Positions 23,001 through 34,340 of a stretch of 64,000 bases of DNA are shown here, piece after piece. Under the pieces are notes generated by a model. That model was given only the letters and a program-made list of their open reading frames with translations. It was not told the origin of the DNA and did not search any database. Source of the stretch: Chlorocebus sabaeus (lineage: Eukaryota > Chordata > Mammalia > Primates > Cercopithecidae); contig NC_132923.1 of the NCBI RefSeq assembly GCF_047675955.1, forward strand, positions 92,067,137 through 92,131,136, written 5' to 3'. The stretch's first letter is position 1. Each line of letters opens with the position of its first letter. A program made the translations under genes and the position numbers.

Positions 23001-26000
23001 AATGATTGAGCGGGTAAGTGTCCTGAGAGGGAGTAGAGGCAGAACCTTTTCTGTGGCGTGGAAGGACTCAGAGAGACCGAGCAAGCCCCACAGCCTGCAA
23101 TCCGCCCCCTTAAAACTAAGGAGGGGGATTGCAGAGGGCATCCTACAAAGGTTGTGGGGCAGGACTGATGTGGCCTGGGGTATCCCTGGCAGATGATTGA
23201 GAAGCTGTTTCCGTGCGTGATCCTCACTCCCCTCGACTGCTTCTGGGAGGGAGCCAAACTCCAAGGGGGCTCTGCCTACCTGCCGTGAGTGCCACTCCTG
23301 GGGCCCTGCTTCATCTCCCGCTGGGGACTCTCCCAGCAGAAAGGAGGGGTTGGGGGAATGAGGATGATCAAAACCTTACCAAGGTCCTAAGTACTCCCAG
23401 GCCAGCAACAGAGAGCACGGGCTTCCCCAGGGCTCTCTCAACATCCCCCTTCTCCTTCCCTCTGAAGGAAGGAAGACCTGGCTTATTTACACAAAACTAA
23501 ACACAAAGATCTGTAAGATCTGAGCAAAGGAGAAAAAGATCCCCAGAAAGAGGCTTTGCTGGGGGGAATTACCTAGGTGTTTGCTAAGCTGTTGCCCAGG
23601 CCAAAAAGAAAACCTGCTACAGGTGTGTGCCTGCTGGTTATATATTAGAACCAAGCACACAGCTTGGTAAGGGACTCACTGGGGCCTTTCTAGGCCCTTT
23701 CTATGTATTAGGTAACCCTGCCCTGATAGACGTCTCAGCCCCTTGTACTCATCTACCGCTCACTGTAGCACCCTGGTGGGCCCATGCTGCCTGGCAGTTC
23801 TGAGAAGCTGAGGCTTGCGCACCCTCCATATGGAGGGACAAATGGGCAGATAAGAGGAGGGTGGGGTACAGCATGGGGCCCCAGCAGCAGTTTGGAGCCT
23901 GGGTTTTCATTCCTGACCCTCACCAACTATGGGCTCTTCCCTCAGCGGCCGTCCGGATATCCAGTGGACCAACCTGGATCCAGAGCAGCTGCTGGAGGAG
24001 CTGGGTCCCTTTGCCTCCCTTGAGGGCTTCCGGGAGCTGCTAGACAAGGCACAGGTGGGCCAGGCCTACGTGGGGCGGCCCTGTCTACACCCTGATGACC
24101 TCCACTGCCCACCTAGTGCCCCCAACCATCACAGCAGGCAGGTGGGTTCCAACCAGGTCTGCCAGGGAAAGACTATTTTCCTTCCCTCATACACTCCTAT
24201 GTTCTGGGGAAGCTGACTGCTCTGTGCCCTGACCCTCACTTCCTGGCATTACCCTGCTCCCGCAGTGCCAGGCCCCCAGTTCCATTCCCATTCAGTTATC
24301 CTACGGAGCCCTCAAGTGGTATATGAATCCCTTTTTCCTTTTCTGAGCCTAGATAAGGCTGGACTTTTTAAAATTTTATTTACTTATTTATTTTTTGAGT
24401 CTCACTCTGTCGTCCAGGCTGGAGTGCAGTAGCTGGATCTTGGTTCAAGCAATTCTCCTGCCTCAGCCTCCTGAGTAGCTGGGATTACAGGTGCCCACCA
24501 CCATGCCTGGCTAATTTTTGTTAGCCCGCCCGAAGGGCTGGGATTACAGGCGTGAGCCACTGCGCCTGGCCAAGGCTGGACTTTTTGTCAAAATAGACTA
24601 ATACAGGGAAACTAAGAACACAGTAGGTAAGCATGAATATCATACCTGGTCTCCCTGGTTTATGGCCCTGCCAATGTGGTACTTTTCCCAGAATCCGCCA
24701 GTTACACCAGCTCCTCCCAGAAGCCTACTTCCAGGCCTCTGCTCCCCCTTCGGGATTCCTGTCTTCGGGATACTAGCTGTTCACTTCTGCAGAGCAGTCA
24801 AGAGGCTCAGAATAGTTACCTACACTCCAGGCCCACTGAGCTCCATGGTGGCTTGGTTCCTGGAGGTGGAAGCCCAGGGACACTCAGTTATCCACAGCCA
24901 GGGCCTTGAGCATTAACCCCTCCTATTCCCCTCCAGGCTCCCAACGTGGCTCACGAGCTGAGCGGGGGCTGCCATGGCTTCTCCCACAAATTCATGCACT
25001 GGCAGGAGGAATTGCTGCTGGGAGGCATGGCCAGAGACCCCCAGGGACAGCTGCTGAGGTAGGGTCTCCTCTGGGAGGTGATGAGGGGACTCCGTGCATG
25101 AGAACCCATACTGTAATGCCAGGCAGCTCTGGCAAAAGGCCCTGCACATCCCTCACCAGGTGTTTGGGCCAGCTCTGACCCCTGGTTCTCCCGCACCCCC
25201 ACCAGGGCAGAGGCCCTGCAGAGCACCTTCTTGCTGATGAGTCCCCGCCAACTGTACGAGCATTTCCGGGGTGACTATCAGACGCATGACATTGGCTGGA
25301 GTGAGGAGCAGGCTGGCACAGTGCTACAAGCCTGGCAGCGGCGCTTTGTGCAGGTCGGTATGGACAAGGACAAGGTGGATGCCCTGAGGCCACTCCCTCC
25401 TCCTGCCCCCTCCAATCTACCCTGTTTCTCCAGCTGGCCCAGGAGGCCCTGCCTGAGAACGCTTCCCAGCAGATCCACGCCTTCTCCTCCACCACCCTGG
25501 ACGACATCCTGCATGCGTTCTCTGAAGTCAGCGCCGCCCGTGTGGTGGGAGGCTATCTGCTCATGGTGGGTTTTGCACCTGGCACCTTGCCCCACTCCAC
25601 CTCCAGCCAGTGCCCACCCTGGGAGCCCCTGTCTGAGACTGCCCTTTCTCCCCACAGCTGGCCTATGCCTGTGTGACAATGCTACGGTGGGACTGTGCCC
25701 AGTCCCAGGGTGCTGTGGGCCTTGCCGGGGTACTGCTGGTGGCCCTGGCGGTGGCCTCAGGCCTTGGGCTCTGTGCCCTGCTCGGCATCACCTTCAATGC
25801 TGCCACTACCCAGGTACGCCTGGACTGCAGGGCAGATTCAGTGCCAGTCACCAGGCTTCATGGGTCCTCAGCTGCCCGCTCCTCTGCCCTTCTAGGTGCT
25901 GCCCTTCTTGGCTCTGGGAATCGGCGTGGATGACGTATTCCTGCTGGCGCATGCCTTCACAGAGGCTCTGCCTGGCACCCCTCTCCAGGTGGGGCCTCGT

Positions 26001-29000
26001 CCCCCAGGGCTCATCTGAGGCAGCTCAGCTTACTGGTTAAGAGCCTCTTGGTTCAAGTGACCCTGGGCTGCTAATGAATCTCAGTGCCTCTTGTCCCCAT
26101 CTGTAAACAGGGGAAATAATAGTGCTGTGTCCTAAGAGTTGTGTTTGGATCAGTGAGGTAACTCAAGCTGAATGCTTAGAACAGTCCATCACACGTACAT
26201 GGTACCCAGTAAATGCTAGCTGCTGTGTTATGACTGCCCCACCTCTGCACCCCAACTTCCTGAGCCTCCCCTTCACTCCACCTTGACACAGCCCCTCCTT
26301 TGTGACCTGAGGGCAGGTCCCCACTCTGTCCTGGCAGGAGCGCATGGGCGAGTGTCTGCAGCGCACGGGCACCAGTGTTGTACTCACATCCCTCAACAAC
26401 ATGGCCGCCTTCCTCATGGCTGCCCTCGTTCCCATCCCCGCGCTGCGAGCCTTCTCCCTACAGGTGAGGCTTCTTACACGGGCGGCTCAGGGTGGGTGTG
26501 GGGCTCAGGCCAAGCTTCATCCAGCCTTCATGCCCCTCCTGTCCGTCCCCCAGGCGGCCATAGTGGTTGGCTGCACCTTTGTAGCCGTGATGCTTGTCTT
26601 CCCAGCCGTCCTCAGCCTGGACCTGCGGCGGCGCCACTGCCAGCGCCTCGATGTGCTCTGCTGCTTCTCCAGGTACTGCCTGCACCCCAGCCCCTTCCTC
26701 CCGTGACCCACGCCAGCCTGTCCCCTCACCAGCATTTCAAGGCACAGACCTGTCATCCACTCTCTACCTCTTCCAGTCCCTGCTCTGCTCGGGTGATTCA
26801 GATCCTGCCCCAGGAGCTGGAGGACGAGACGGTTCCAGTGGGCATTGCCCACCTCACTGCCACAGTTCAAGCCTTTACACACTGTGAAGCCAGCAGCCAG
26901 CATGTGGTCACCATCCTGCCTCCCCAAGCCCACCTGGTGCCCCCACCTTCTGACCCACTGGGCTCTGAGGTCTTCAGCCCTGGAGGGTCCACACGGGACC
27001 TTCTAGGCCAGGAGGAGGAGACAAGGCAGAAGGCAGCCTGCAAGTCCCTGCCCTGTGCCTGCTGGAATCTTGCCCATTTTGCCCGCTACCAGTTTGCCCC
27101 CTTGCTGCTGCAGTCACATGCCAAGGTAAGACTGGGCCGAGCAGGGCAGAGACTTAGCATCTGTGGGCCCAGAAGGGCAGAGGGCTCAGTCCACCCCTGA
27201 GGGGCTGGGGGCAGCCCTGGGGCCTCCAGCTTAGTTGCCACTTCCCACAGGCCATTGTGCTGGTGCTCTTTGGCGCTCTTCTGGGCCTGAGCCTCTACGG
27301 AGCCACCTTGGTGCAAGACGGCCTGGCCCTGACGGATGTGGTGCCCCGGGGCACCAAGGAGCATGCCTTCCTGAGCGCCCAGCTCAGGTACTTCTCCCTG
27401 TACGAGGTGGCCCTGGTGACCCAGGGTGGCTTTGACTACGCCCACTCCCAACGCGCCCTCTTTGATCTGCACCAGCGCTTCAGTTCCCTCAGGGCAGTGC
27501 TGCCGCCACCGGCCACCCAGGCACCCCGCACCTGGCTGCACTATTACCGCAGCTGGCTACAGGGTGAGAGGCGAGGAGACTGGCAGGGAGGGGTGCTGCA
27601 GGGAGAAACGCCCTGGGGCCACCAGCCAACAGAACCCTATCCTGGTCTCCCCTAGGAATCCAGGCTGCCTTTGACCAGGACTGGGCTTCTGGGCGCATCA
27701 CCCGCCACTCGTACCGCAATGGCTCTGAGGATGGGGCCCTGGCCTACAAGCTGCTCATCCAGACCGGAGACGCCCAGGAGCCTCTGGATTTCAGCCAGGT
27801 TGGGAGAGGGCTGGAGGGATGGAGTAGCACAGGGGCTGCAGGCCTCCGGGGCCCAGGCCTTCAGCACTCTCTGCCTCTGCAGCTGACCACAAGGAAGCTG
27901 GTAGACAGGGAGGGACTGATTCCACCCGAGCTCTTCTACATGGGGCTGACCGTGTGGGTGAGCAGTGACCCCCTGGGTCTGGCAGCCTCACAGGCCAACT
28001 TCTACCCCCCACCTCCTGAATGGCTGCACGACAAATATGACACCACGGGGGAGAACTTTCGCAGTGAGTCCTGGGGGGGAGCTCAGCAAGAGCCTCAGCC
28101 TCACCCACACAAACCCTGAGCCTGAGGCCCTGCCCACTCTGCCCCGTGCTCACTGCCCCATCCCTCTCCCTCTTCTCCCTTTCCCTCCCCCACGCAGTCC
28201 CGCCAGCTCAGCCCTTGGAGTTTGCCCAGTTCCCCTTCCTGCTGCGTGGCCTCCAGAAGACTGCAGACTTTGTGGAGGCCATCGAGGGGGCCCGCGCAGC
28301 ATGTGCAGAGGCCGGCCAGGCTGGGGTGCACGCCTACCCCAGCGGCTCCCCCTTCCTCTTCTGGGAGCAGTATCTGGGCCTGCGGCGCTGCTTCCTTCTG
28401 GCTGTCTGCATCCTGCTGGTGTGCACATTCCTCGTCTGTGCCCTGCTGCTCCTCAACCCCTGGACGGCTGGCCTCATAGTGAGTGCTTGCAGGAGTGGGG
28501 ACAGAGAGACCCAGCGGCACCCTCACCCTTCCCTGCCCAGCCTGTCTTCCCTCCTGCCAGGAGCCCTCCGTGAGCCTTGTCTCCCCCAGGTGCTGGTCCT
28601 GGCGATGATGACAGTGGAGCTCTTTGGTATCATGGGTTTCCTGGGCATCAAGCTGAGCGCCATCCCCGTGGTAATCCTCGTGGCCTCTGTAGGCATCGGT
28701 GTTGAGTTCACAGTCCACGTGGCTCTGGTGAGCACAGGCACCCGGGGGAGGGACCAGTCAGCTGATTCAGTATTCAACACATATTGTTCAAGCCCCTACT
28801 ATGTGCTAGGTACTGTTTAAGGATTTGGGGCCAGGCGCGGTGGCTCACGCCTGTAATCCCAGCACTTTGGGAGGCCAAGGCAGGCAGATCACGAGGTCAG
28901 GAGATCAAGACCATCCTGGCTAACACAGTGAAACCCTGTCTCTACTAAAAATACAAAAAATTAGCCGGGCATGGTGTTGGGCACCTGTAGTCCCAGCTAC

Positions 29001-29109
29001 TTGGGAGGCTGAGGCAGGAGAATGGTGTGAACCCAGGAGGCGGAGCTTGCAGTGAGTCAAGATCGCGCCACTGCACTCCAGCCTGGGTGACAGAGCGAGA
29101 CTCCATCTC

Positions 29110-29140
<31 letters not shown>

Positions 29141-32100
29141 GGCTGGCCGGACATGGTGGCTCACGCCTGTAATCCCAGCACTTTGGGAGGCCAAGGCAGG
29201 TGGATCACCTGAGGTCAGAAGTTTGAAACCAGTCTGGCCAACATGGTAAAACCCCATTTCTACTAAAAATACAAAAAATTAGCCAGGCATGGTGGCACAT
29301 GCCAGTAATCCCAGCTACTTTGGAGACTGAGGCAGGAGACTTGCTTGAACCTGGGAGGCAGAGGTTGCAGTGAGCCGAGATCGAGCCATTGCACTCCAGC
29401 CTGGGCAACAAGAGTGAAACTCTCCGTCTCAAAAAAGAAGAAGAAGAAGAAAATTTGGGCTGGGCACGGTGGCTCATGCCTGTAATTTGGATGATGCTGG
29501 GGCATTTTGGGAGGCCAAGGCAGGAGGATCCCCTGAAGTCAGGAGTTCAAGACTAGCTGGCCAACATGGCAAAATCCCGTCTCCACTGAAAAAACAAAAT
29601 TTAGCCGGGCGTGGTGGTACATGCCTGTAATCCTAGCTACTCAGGAGGCTGAGGCAGGAAAATCACTTGAACCCAGGAGGCGGAGGTTACAGTGAGCCAA
29701 ATCGCATCACTGCACTCCAGCCTGGGCAAAAGAGCAAGATTCAATCTCAAAAAGGAAAAGAATTTGGAAAATAAAAATAAAAAAGAATAAGGGATATAAT
29801 AGCAATACAGTTTTTTACCTCCAAGGAACTTATATTCTAGGGATAGAGATAGACAATAAGGGCTGGGTGTGGCGGCTCATGCCTGTAATCCTAGCAATTT
29901 GGGATGCCAAGGTGGGCACATCACTTGAAGTCAGGGGTTCAAGACCAGCCTAGCCGACATGGTGAAACCCCGTCTCTACTAAAAATACGAAAATTAGCTG
30001 GGTGTGGGGGTGAGCGCCTGTAATCCCAGCTACTTGGGGAGGCTGAGGCAGGAGAATCACTTGAACCTGGGAGGGCGGAGGTTGCCATGAGCCAAGACCA
30101 TGCCACTGCACTCCAACCTGGGCAACAGAGCAGGACTCTATCTCAAAAAAAAAAAAAAAAAAAGTAAATAATTAGCTGGGCATAGTGGCACATGCCTGTA
30201 GTCCCAGCCACTTGGGAGGTTGAGGCGGGAGGATCACTTGAACCTCAGAGTTTGAGGTTGCAGTGAGCCATGATTACACCACTGCACTCCAGCCTGAGCA
30301 ACACAGTAAGATCCTGTCTCAAAAAAAAAAAAGGGGGAGGGGATGGTAGCAGGATGGCAATGTGGGCTTAATGGAGGGGTTCTACAGAGATACCAGAGAT
30401 ACAGAGATGCCAGAACCAAGGAGGGCCTCACCCAGGGCTGCATATTCTCTGACAGAGGAAAGGGGGGACCCACAGACCAGCCAGACTCCACAAACAGCTC
30501 CCTTCCCTTCCCCCCACCAAATATCTCTATTATTCTGATTGTAAGAACAATATTGGTCCTTGAAAACAAAGTCAGTATGCAGAAAGGTAAAAAAGAAGAA
30601 TTAAAAATTCTCTGAAACACTACTCTGAGAAATAACTGTTATCACTTTGGCATCCCTCTTCTAGATGGACTAGTGGTTGGCAAACTTATTCTATTTATAG
30701 GACCAAATAGTAACCATTTCAGGTTTGGTAGGCCATAGTCTTTGCTGCAACTCTGCCATAGAAACACAAAATTGTCTAGACAATACATTAACCAATGGGT
30801 ACGGCTATTTCAACAAAATTTCATTTACAAAACAAGTAACAGGCTGTAGTCTGCCCAACCTATTTTTGTTGTTTGTTTGTTTGTTTGAAACAGTTTCACT
30901 CTGTTGTGCAGGCTGGAGTGTAGCAGTGCAATCTCGGCTCACTGTGACCTCCACCTCCCTAGCCAAGCGACCCTCCCACCTCAGCCTCCTAAGTAGCTGA
31001 GACTACAGGCGCAAACAACCACACCCAGATAGTTTTTGTATTTGTTACAGAGACAGGGTTTTGCCATGTTTCCCAGGCTGGTCTCGAACTCCCAACCTCA
31101 GGTGATCCACCCACCTCGGCCTGGGATAACAGGCGTGAGCCACCGCGCCCAGCCTTGTTTGTTTTTAGAGACAGGGTCTCACTCTGTTACCCAGGCTGTA
31201 CCCTATTTTCTACACGTCTCTGTGTCTAAGCTCACCAAACCCATCCATACAGTGTTACCTAAAAGTACTCACGCATGCTCCCTGTACAGTTCCCATGAAC
31301 TTAGTTCACCTGGCCTTTGGTGGGCCAAGGTATTGTTGAGCTCTGAAGACAGTTACAGCTGGGTACATGGCTGAGCTGGCCATGACTGGCAGAGGAGCAG
31401 CTCCAGGACCACTCTATTTTCCCAGGGCTTTCTGACCACCCAGGGCAGCCGGAACCTGCGGGCCGCCCGTGCCCTTGAGCACACATTTGCCCCTGTGACT
31501 GATGGGGCCATCTCCACATTGCTGGGTCTGCTCATGCTTGCTGGTTCCCACTTTGACTTCATTGTAAGGTAGGGAGGGCTCGGGGCGGGGAGGCAGGGCT
31601 CAGGGCAGGCCTGGGCTGACTCCCCCCGCCCCCAGGTACTTCTTTGCGGCGCTGACGGTGCTCACGCTCCTGGGCCTCCTCCATGGACTTGTGCTGCTGC
31701 CTGTGCTGCTGTCCATCCTGGGCCCGCCACCAGAGGTGACCACACCCTCGGCTCCATCCCTCTGCTCCCAGCCCAGGGGATGGGGTAGGGATAGGCAAGG
31801 GAAGGGACAGAGCCCTGTGGTCCACAGACAGGTACCTCCCCAACAGGTGCCACGAGCTGAAGGTGGCAGCCTCCTTCTTTCCCCAGACACCATATTCCTG
31901 CCTCTCAGCCCTCCTGGTTTCTTCATGGGACCCACCTTAGCCTTTTAGGATCCAGAGCAAGGTGCAGAGTTTGCCCCAGACCTCAACATCCTGTTACTTG
32001 CCAGCTCTCATATCCTGCTGGAGACCAACAAGGACCCCAGCTTCCCAACAGTCATGGTGATCCCTAGGGAGATGCTGAAGGGGACGGGAGCCCCAGGGGC

Positions 32101-32389
32101 CCGTGGGCTTACTGTGGCTGGTGTCTCCCCACAGGTGATACAGATGTACAAGGAAAGCCCAGAGGTCCTGAGTCCACCAGTTCCACAGGGAGGTGGGCTT
32201 AGGTGGGGGGCATCCCCCTCCCTGCCCCAGAGCTTTGCCAGAGTGACTACCTCCATGACCGTGGCCATCCACCCACCCCCCCTGCCTGGTGCTTACGTCC
32301 ATCCAGCCTCTGATGAGCATCCTTGGTCCCCTGCTGCCACCTCAGTTCCAGGGGACCAGGTCCAGCCACTGGGTGAAAAGAGCAGCTGA
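10952..32389 (+). CDS. PTCH2: PTCH2, Hedgehog receptor patched homolog 2 (22 coding exons)
   Basis: Multipass membrane receptor that binds Hedgehog ligands and restrains Smoothened; RND/patched family with a sterol-sensing domain. Coding exons: 10952-11023, 11821-12013, 22647-22836, 22944-23013, 23193-23284, 23946-24141, 24937-25058, 25206-25353, 25434-25565, 25658-25813, 25896-25988, 26338-26463, 26554-26672, 26777-27125, 27251-27563, 27656-27798, 27883-28063, 28198-28478, 28590-28727, 31426-31568, 31636-31735, 32135-32389. All introns are GT-AG, all phases join, and the sum is 1203 codons plus TGA, the same as remembered human PTCH2. The N-terminus is MTRSPPLRELPPSYTPPART. Visible parts: first membrane span about 58-80, first extracellular loop, sterol-sensing spans from about 390 to 560 with GIGVDD (465-470), a second RND half with GIGVEF (1027-1032), and a short cytoplasmic tail without the long PTCH1 extension. 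Oddity: the last 15 residues are in a different frame from the human protein (see findings). Intron 2 (10.6 kb) is an Alu trap. Confidence 0.97.
11295..11613 (+). mobile_element. AluS-type element in PTCH2 intron 1
   Basis: GGCCTATGCC flanks both ends (11285-11294 and about 11619-11628). The A-tail includes g interruptions. Confidence 0.9.
12287..12593 (-). mobile_element. AluY, cercopithecid type, with 17-base target duplication
   Basis: TTTATTGTTAACTTTCT occurs at 12270-12286 and 12594-12610. Nearly consensus; a recent insertion in PTCH2 intron 2. Confidence 0.95.
13019..13314 (-). mobile_element. AluS-type element
   Basis: (TTTTG)n head, full length, ends gcctggcc. Confidence 0.87.
13346..13630 (+). 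mobile_element. AluS-type element
   Basis: Full Alu from ggccgggcgtggtggctc; tail eroded to caacaaaag. Confidence 0.87.
14390..14684 (-). mobile_element. AluS-type element
   Basis: Reverse Alu, ends accgcgcctggcc. Confidence 0.86.
14747..15045 (+). mobile_element. Alu with purine-rich expanded tail
   Basis: Full Alu. Its tail grades into agagagagaa and then (CAGAAA)n at 15062-15108. Confidence 0.86.
15062..15108 (+). repeat. (CAGAAA)n microsatellite
   Basis: About six units of cagaaa derived from the Alu tail; probably length-variable. Confidence 0.8.
15274..15541 (+). mobile_element. Alu, 3'-eroded
   Basis: Starts ggctgggcatggaggc and stops at gtgcaatgagagctgcc with no A-tail. Confidence 0.8.
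15604..15778 (-). mobile_element. 5'-truncated AluY with perfect target duplication
   Basis: Only the right arm and tail are present. AATCACACTCACTT occurs at 15590-15603 and 15779-15792, so the truncation happened during insertion. Confidence 0.93.
15861..16144 (-). mobile_element. AluY/S-type element
   Basis: Reverse Alu, ends gcgcctggcc. Confidence 0.86.
16300..16446 (+). mobile_element. Alu left monomer (FLAM-like or split Alu)
   Basis: One arm from gccaggcgtggtggctcatg to an A/T-rich end at 16445, abutting the next Alu. Confidence 0.7.
16447..16758 (+). mobile_element. AluS-type element with (ATAA)n tail
   Basis: Full Alu; tail atatataaataaataaaataaaa. Confidence 0.85.
17254..17565 (-). 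mobile_element. AluY, cercopithecid type, nested
   Basis: gagagggagtctcgcgctga head, gcccgccacctcacccggct; inserted inside the host Alu 17029-17976. Confidence 0.9.
17566..17877 (-). mobile_element. AluS-type element, nested
   Basis: Second Alu in the same host gap; ends cacacccggc. Confidence 0.87.
17977..18933. other. unique stretch in PTCH2 intron 2
   Basis: No exon seen. Weak L2-like phrases occur at about 18480-18680. Confidence 0.45.
18934..19215 (+). mobile_element. AluJ/S-type element
   Basis: Full Alu with a small deletion in the right arm. Confidence 0.84.
19242..19536 (-). mobile_element. AluY, first of a serial pair
   Basis: Flanked by TTAATGTGTCAATCTTT at 19231 and 19537. Small deletion after the gtagagacggggtttcacca segment. 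Confidence 0.92.
19554..19872 (-). mobile_element. AluS/Y, second of a serial pair
   Basis: (TTTA)n head; TAACGTATCAATCTT at 19873-19887 is a diverged third copy of the same target. Confidence 0.9.
20000..20160 (-). mobile_element. MIR remnant
   Basis: ctgtttccatttgacagatg, aggagctggagacccagagg and gtaattagcccaagg are reverse MIR. Confidence 0.6.
20519..20810 (+). mobile_element. AluS-type element
   Basis: AGAGAAGGA flanks both ends. Confidence 0.88.
20998..21530 (+). mobile_element. older Alu split by a nested Alu
   Basis: Host parts are 20998-21090 and about 21304-21530; AGAC(T/C)AGCTTGGG occurs at both edges as the target duplication. Confidence 0.83.
21091..21303 (+). mobile_element. 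nested Alu, internally deleted
   Basis: Plus Alu with a deleted right arm; its tail aaaaaaaag abuts the host. Near 21140 gagggcctcccaaaagggagg is locally self-complementary. Confidence 0.8.
24370..24571 (-). mobile_element. Alu with internal deletions and target duplication
   Basis: AAGGCTGGACTTTTT at 24355-24369 and 24572-24586. About 100 bases are missing internally, which shortened the element in PTCH2 intron 6. Confidence 0.9.
26020..26235 (+). mobile_element. MIR remnant in PTCH2 intron 11
   Basis: cccatctgtaaacaggggaa, aataatagtgctgtg and cagtaaatgctagctg follow MIR. Confidence 0.65.
28829..29134 (+). mobile_element. AluY, first of three in tandem
   Basis: Follows gatttgggg; the A-tail ends at AATTTGGG (29135), the reused target. 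Confidence 0.9.
29145..29450 (+). mobile_element. AluS, second of three in tandem
   Basis: (GAA)n tail, then AATTTGGGC (29452). Confidence 0.9.
29458..29760 (+). mobile_element. AluS, third of three in tandem
   Basis: A short insertion (gatgatgctggggcattttg) sits in the left arm; the tail is followed by AATTTGG (29761). Confidence 0.9.
29861..30163 (+). mobile_element. AluS-type element
   Basis: Full Alu, plus orientation. Confidence 0.86.
30170..30333 (+). mobile_element. Alu right arm only
   Basis: From attagctgggcatagtgg to an A-tail; no left arm. Confidence 0.78.
30866..31154 (-). mobile_element. AluJ/S-type element
   Basis: Reverse Alu, ends gcgcccagcc; a 45-base Alu fragment follows (31155-31199). 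Confidence 0.84.
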
Positions 32390-32875
32390 AGCACAGAGAC
32401 CGTGTGTGGGCCACGTGGGGTCACTGGGAAGCACTGGGTCAGGTGCTAGACGCAGGATGGACCCCTGGAGGGCCCTGCTGCTGCTGCACCCCCTCTCCCG
32501 ACCCAGCCATCATGGGCCTCCCTGATATCCATACAGAACAGCCAGCGCCTTGCACACCCAGGCCTGTGTGAGCCTATGTCTGTGTCACTTGAGAGTGAAA
32601 GCCAGCACTTCAGGCTGCAGTGCAGCCCTGTCCCCCTTCCCACCCCACGCCGCTGCCCGCTCAGCTGACCAAGCCTGAGACCCTCCAGCACCTTTCCTCA
32701 GTCCTGGCCCCACCGCCTGGTGACTCCTGGGCAGGCTCTTCATATCCCTGCCCACCTCCTACCACGTCCATTATTTATATGAAAATGTCTATTTTTGTAG
32801 TGTACATAGATGTTAGCTATGTTGAAAGTTTTATTTTTTAAAGAATGAAATATATTCTATGTGAACTCATCTCAA
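32390..32875 (+). other. PTCH2: PTCH2 3'UTR, probable
   Basis: Sequence after the stop. It ends in an AT-rich stretch with several ATTTTT and AATATA-like hexamers (AATATA at 32849-32854); no canonical AATAAA was found close by. The 3' end is therefore placed only approximately. Confidence 0.5.
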
Positions 32876-33969
32876 ATGACTTCAGTGCTTTTTTTTTTTT
32901 TGGACAGAGTGGGGAGTTTGCAAGTGAACATTCGCTATTGGAAGGGGCTTTGGTGCCAGGACCTGAGGTATTAGCTTCTCTAGTTCTGGGTGGAAAAGAC
33001 CCCAGATTCTGGATTTTTGTCATATACTTGGTAACATCATCTGGATTAAGTGCTTAGTATACAAAACAATAACAAATTTTGTTGGTGTGAAATCCTACTG
33101 GGTTCAATCTGGAGACCGGGAGCAGAAAAAAAAAAAAAAAGCCCCACCGTGTGGCTTTCCAAGCCACCATATTCCAGCCCGCCCACCTCTCCAGACTCAC
33201 CTCCACCTACCTGCTTCACCCGCACGGGAAATGGCAAGACGAGAGGCAAGGCCATGCAGCAGCCGGAAGGTGAGGTGGAGGCAGGTCAGGAAAGCGGTCA
33301 GTTGAAGCAGAGAGAAGGCAACAGGGTCTGGGGAGCTTCTCCGGAGGTTTGTGGACCGAGGGAAAGGAGCCAGTTCCCAGAGCAACCTCCAAGGCAAAGG
33401 CCTCTGCAAGTTGGTGGTTGGCCTGACAGTCGAGAGGCATCTTTGGCCAGTCAGCCAGTGGATCAGTTGCAGGAACTGCCAGAAACGAAAGTGCTAGCGG
33501 CTAGTGAGGAAACAATTTAAGCTGTTTGTTCTGTGAAGGTTGAACAGCCCCACTGAGCACAGGCCTTGAAGAGTGGCCACAGCCCTGGAATAGAGCACAG
33601 AGCCTCACCCAGAGGCGTGCGGAGGTTTGCGACTGCCCTTTCCCAGCTATAGCTTAGGACCCATAGTCTAGTTCGCATAGACCCTGGGCTCCAATCACCC
33701 ACTCACCAGGAATGATGCCACCCCACCAACAATGCCTTCTCACATCCCACCCCACCTGGGCAAAGGCCAGGAAATCATGTTCTGAGCAAAAGATACAAAA
33801 AAACAAACAAACAAAAGGAAACGCCTATTGCAATTAAATTCACACCAATATGTCTAAAAAGCTCGAGAAGTGGGTAGTTGGCAGAGAACCTAAAGTAGGG
33901 GGTGCAACCAGCAGGCCCAAGGGAGGGAAGCTGGATTTGGGTCCAGCAGTGTTTGGGTCACCAAGGAGG

Positions 33970-34110
33970 GCCTTCTAGGTGGAGCAGAGAGAGCTCACCA
34001 GGTTAGAATAGTGCAAAGGGGGTCAGCCCTATGTGCCACTTACCAGCGGAGTAACCCTGGGCAAGTTAGCCAGCCTCACTAAGCCTCCTCATCTTCATCT
34101 TCCCAGGCCC
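33970..34110 (+). mobile_element. MIR remnant
   Basis: taaccctgggcaagttagcc, cagcctcactaagcctcctc. Confidence 0.6.
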
Positions 34111-34189
34111 GAGGAGATCTAGCCTGTACCTCCCACCCCAGTACCCCTTCATCAGACACACGGAGCGCCACTGTCTGGACAGGCTGAAC

Positions 34190-34340
34190 TGGTCTTCGGG
34201 TCCATAATTTCTCATACGCCATTCCCTCTGCCTAGAACACTTTCCCACATCCCCTGGCTGTGACTCCATATCACCCTTCGAGGTGAATTGGATCGGATGC
34301 CATCTCCTCCAGGAGAGGTAATGTCGTGCCTCCTGTGAGT
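34190..34340. mobile_element. L2-like remnant
   Basis: attccctctgcctagaacac, gccatctcctccaggaga resemble the L2 3' end. Confidence 0.5.

Larger units (their letters stand above)
28728..31425 (+). other. PTCH2: PTCH2 intron 19
   Basis: This 2.7 kb intron is filled by plus-strand Alus (28829-30333), one minus-strand Alu (30866-31154) and a short Alu fragment (31155-31199). A probable L2/MIR end precedes the Alus at about 28766-28822. About 500 bases at 30334-30865 hold nothing recognised. Confidence 0.85.

Noticed and set aside
26283..27200. 305-codon plus-strand open frame
   Set aside because: It reads in a wrong frame through PTCH2 exons 12-13 and then coincides with true exon 14; it is not a separate gene.
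33050..33520. 156-codon open frame after PTCH2
   Set aside because: Low-complexity composition, no recognisable domain, not conserved-looking, no promoter. Treated as chance.
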